DNA of 64,000 bases from Duganella sp. Root1480D1 (GTDB lineage Bacteria > Pseudomonadota > Gammaproteobacteria > Burkholderiales > Burkholderiaceae_D). This document shows positions 61,890 through 64,000 of the stretch, in pieces. Each line of letters opens with the position of its first letter. Within the stretch, counting starts at the first letter, position 1. The stretch is from positions 354,085 through 418,084 of the forward strand of contig NZ_LMFZ01000034.1 in the NCBI RefSeq assembly GCF_001427305.1, read 5' to 3'. Made by a program: the position numbers and the translations under genes. The notes under the pieces were generated by a model, which was not told the origin of the DNA, ran no database searches, and worked only from the letters and a program-made list of their open reading frames with translations.

Positions 61890-63701
61890 ATGAATAACTT
61901 CAGTATCAAAAACAAGCTGTACCTGGGTTTCGGCACCATAGTCGGCATTATTGTGATCCTGCTGATGCTGGCCTATAACAATTTTGCCAGCCTTACCGAC
62001 GCCAATCGGTGGGACCGGCACACGATGGAAGTGCTGATCGAACTTGACCGGATCAACAGCGTATCGCTGCAAATCCAGGTCGATACGCGCGGCTATATAC
62101 TGACCGGCAGCGAGTCGCTGATCGCCAGCGAACGCGAAAATTCGGAACTGCTGAAGCAGCATGTCTTGAAGGCCGTTCAGCTCACGGCCGACAATCCACA
62201 GCAGAACGAAAGATTGAAGCGCGCGCAAGCCTTGCTCGCCACCTGGGCCGATGTCAATATCCGCCGCCAGATCGACAAGCGCCGCGCACTGGGCGACACC
62301 AAGGGCGCAGCTGAAATCCTGGCCCAGTCCTCGGAACTGAAGGAAGCCGGCGCGATTGTCAGCGGTGCACGGGACCTGCTGGACCAGGCGGCCGACGAAG
62401 AGCGCAAGCTGCTGGCCGAACGCAGCACCAAGGCTGTAGACCTGCATTCCAGCCAGAACAACCTGATGATCGGTGGCGGTGCCGCAGTCGTGGTCCTGTC
62501 GCTGCTGATCTCCTATACGCTGGCGCGTGCAATCCTGGGGCCCCTGGGCAATCTTACCGCGGCGCTTTCCCGGCTCGGCAGCGGTGAGCAGTCGGTACGC
62601 GTTGACGTGACATCAGGCGACGAACTGGGCAAGGTCAGCGAGAACTTCAACAAGATGGCACTTGAACTTCAAACTGCAACGCAGCGCGAAATGGAGCAGA
62701 CCAACCAGCTTCGCTCTAAAGTCGATTCCCTGCTGGAGGCGGTTTCGCGAGCCGCGGGCGGCGACATGACCGGCAAGATCTCCGTAAGCGGCGAAGATGC
62801 CATCGGCCAGCTTGGCGACGGCCTGCAGCGCATGTTCGACAACCTGCGCCAACTGTTGACCAATGTGCAGAAGGCCGGTATCCAGGTCACGACTTCGGCA
62901 ACCGAGATTGCCGCTTCGGCCAAGCAGCAGGAGGCGACCGGCGTCGAGCAGGCGCAGACCTCCGTTGAAGTGCTCAGCACTACCAAGGAGATCTCTTCGA
63001 ATACATCGCAGCTCCTCAAGACCATGGAAGATGCGACTGCGGTGGCCGACTACACCACCAGCGCCACTTCCGAAGCGCAAGGCAACCTGCGCCGCATGGA
63101 CCAGACCATGCAGAATATGGTCAATGCGACCGATTCGATCAATGCCAAGCTGGCGGCCTTGTCGGAAAAGGCTTCCAACATCAACTCCGTGCTGACCACC
63201 ATCACCAAGGTGGCCGACCAGACCAATATCCTGTCGCTGAATGCCGCCATCGAAGCGGAGAAGGCGGGCGAAGCGGGCCGCGGCTTCTCGGTGGTGGCAA
63301 CCGAAATCCGCCGCCTGGCCGACCAGACATCGGTGTCGACCTGGGATATCGAGCAGATGTTGAAGGAAATGCAGTCGGCCGTTTCCGCCAGCGTGATGGG
63401 CATGGACAAGTTCTCGGAGGAGATCCGCCGCAGCGTGGGCGAGGTGCGCCAGGTGACCGACCAGTTGTCCGGCGTGATGGACCAGGTGCAGAAGTTGGCG
63501 CCGCAATTCGACGCCGTGCTGCAAGGCATGCAGGCGCAGGCCGTGGGCGCGCAGCAGATCACCGAGACCATGATGCAGCTTAACGACGCGACCCAGCAGA
63601 CCGTCGAATCGCTGAAGGCCACCAGCGAAGCCGTGCACCAGCTCCAGTACGCGGCCGGCGACCTGCAATCGAGTGTCTCCACTTTCGCCGTGAACGCATG
63701 A
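61890..63701 (+). CDS. wspA: Methyl-accepting protein, WspA-type, CHASE3-like sensor
   Basis: A 603-aa transmembrane receptor. Span 1 is at about residues 11-32, a CHASE3-like helical sensor at 40-185 (LIELDRINSVSLQIQVDTRG, then YILTG), span 2 at about 192-212, then HAMP. The signalling tip reads QTNILSLNAAIEAEKAGEAG and FSVVATEIRRLADQT, and the following MGMDKFSEEIRRSVGEVRQV region matches WspA, which controls the diguanylate cyclase WspR on surfaces. The sensor differs from the four-helix-bundle form of Pseudomonas WspA. A CheW-like gene overlaps its stop. Confidence 0.85.
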   Translation: MNNFSIKNKLYLGFGTIVGIIVILLMLAYNNFASLTDANRWDRHTMEVLIELDRINSVSLQIQVDTRGYILTGSESLIASERENSELLKQHVLKAVQLTADNPQQNERLKRAQALLATWADVNIRRQIDKRRALGDTKGAAEILAQSSELKEAGAIVSGARDLLDQAADEERKLLAERSTKAVDLHSSQNNLMIGGGAAVVVLSLLISYTLARAILGPLGNLTAALSRLGSGEQSVRVDVTSGDELGKVSENFNKMALELQTATQREMEQTNQLRSKVDSLLEAVSRAAGGDMTGKISVSGEDAIGQLGDGLQRMFDNLRQLLTNVQKAGIQVTTSATEIAASAKQQEATGVEQAQTSVEVLSTTKEISSNTSQLLKTMEDATAVADYTTSATSEAQGNLRRMDQTMQNMVNATDSINAKLAALSEKASNINSVLTTITKVADQTNILSLNAAIEAEKAGEAGRGFSVVATEIRRLADQTSVSTWDIEQMLKEMQSAVSASVMGMDKFSEEIRRSVGEVRQVTDQLSGVMDQVQKLAPQFDAVLQGMQAQAVGAQQITETMMQLNDATQQTVESLKATSEAVHQLQYAAGDLQSSVSTFAVNA

Positions 63702-64000
63702 AGGTACTGGTCTTCCACATTGGCCCCGACCGCTACGGCCTGCCGCTGCGGCAGGTGCGGCGCGTGCTGCCCTTGCTGGAATTGAAAGGCATTCCGCTGG
63801 CGCCGGACAGTGTGGCGGGCCTGTTGAACCTGCACGGTGATCCGATACCGGTGATCGACCTGTCGCGCATCGGCGGCGGGGCGCCATCGCGGCAGCATTT
63901 CGACACGCGCATCGTGGTGACCGATTACGCGGCGCCCGATGGCACGGTGCATGCGCTGGGTTTGATGGCCGAGCGCGTGCACGGCGTGCAAGACATATCG
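63698..64000 (+). CDS. wspB: CheW-like coupling protein (WspB-type), cut by window end
   Basis: The first 101 codons of a CheW-domain gene; the 3' end lies outside the window. The ATG at 63698 overlaps the receptor's stop (ATGA). Residues 3-60 (VLVFHIGPDRYGLPLRQVRR and GLLNLHGDPIPVIDLSRI) are typical of WspB/CheW coupling proteins linking receptor to kinase. The position directly after a WspA-like receptor supports a wspABCDEFR-type operon continuing to the right. Confidence 0.8.
   Translation, partial: MKVLVFHIGPDRYGLPLRQVRRVLPLLELKGIPLAPDSVAGLLNLHGDPIPVIDLSRIGGGAPSRQHFDTRIVVTDYAAPDGTVHALGLMAERVHGVQDIS

Overview
This window looks like part of the chromosome of a high-GC betaproteobacterium of the Oxalobacteraceae (Massilia/Duganella/Telluria type). 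That assignment is an inference from gene content: a PEP-CTERM protein, a DUF2970 protein, a Wsp-type chemosensory locus, secreted pectin- and starch-degrading enzymes, and tandem RND pumps. No rRNA, tRNA, CRISPR array, insertion sequence or prophage was recognised.

Layout. 0-13.9 kb: a MarR/MFS efflux pair with a palindromic operator, a Rieske oxygenase overlapping an amino-acid permease, a sterol-desaturase-type hydroxylase with an unrecognised partner, YigZ, a PAS-GGDEF diguanylate cyclase, a chemoreceptor and a TcyP-type cystine symporter. 13.9-18.5 kb: a patch of short same-strand genes, visibly less GC-rich than its surroundings. It holds attC-like sequences and at least two damaged genes, and reads like integron-cassette or gene-acquisition debris. 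18.6-22.8 kb: a PEP-CTERM protein followed by a 1179-aa pectate lyase-pectinesterase fusion. 22.9-29 kb: a histidine phosphatase, NAD(P)H-hydrate dehydratase, two tandem Pro/Thr-rich lipoproteins, a serine hydrolase and a secreted isoamylase with a LacI-like palindrome upstream. 29-32.6 kb: small genes, then a decayed merR/old-yellow-enzyme divergent pair that keeps its promoters. 32.7-42 kb, minus strand: FadL, two paralogous RND permeases and one adaptor.

42-57.5 kb holds membrane proteins, a 102-bp nested palindrome between convergent genes, a 762-aa alanine-rich coiled-coil protein and conserved housekeeping genes (srkA, YecA-like, dienoyl-CoA isomerase, orn, Ste24-like protease, PCD, rsgA). 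It ends with a TPR-GAF histidine kinase and argF-argG. 57.6-64 kb is a signalling block: a membrane GAF-GGDEF-EAL protein with a C-terminal receiver, encoded just downstream of a PstS-like binding protein, and diverging from the start of a wsp-like operon (WspA-type receptor with a CHASE3-like sensor, then CheW), cut by the window end. Together with the PAS-GGDEF protein at 8.8 kb, c-di-GMP control of surface behaviour is a recurring theme.

The most notable observations are the cassette-like patch with internally deleted genes, the merR/OYE remnant with two intact 19-bp-spacer promoters, the nested palindrome at 44.1-44.2 kb, the PL1-CE8 fusion, and the PstS-like/GGDEF-EAL-receiver pair. All family assignments are from reading the sequence; no database search was run.
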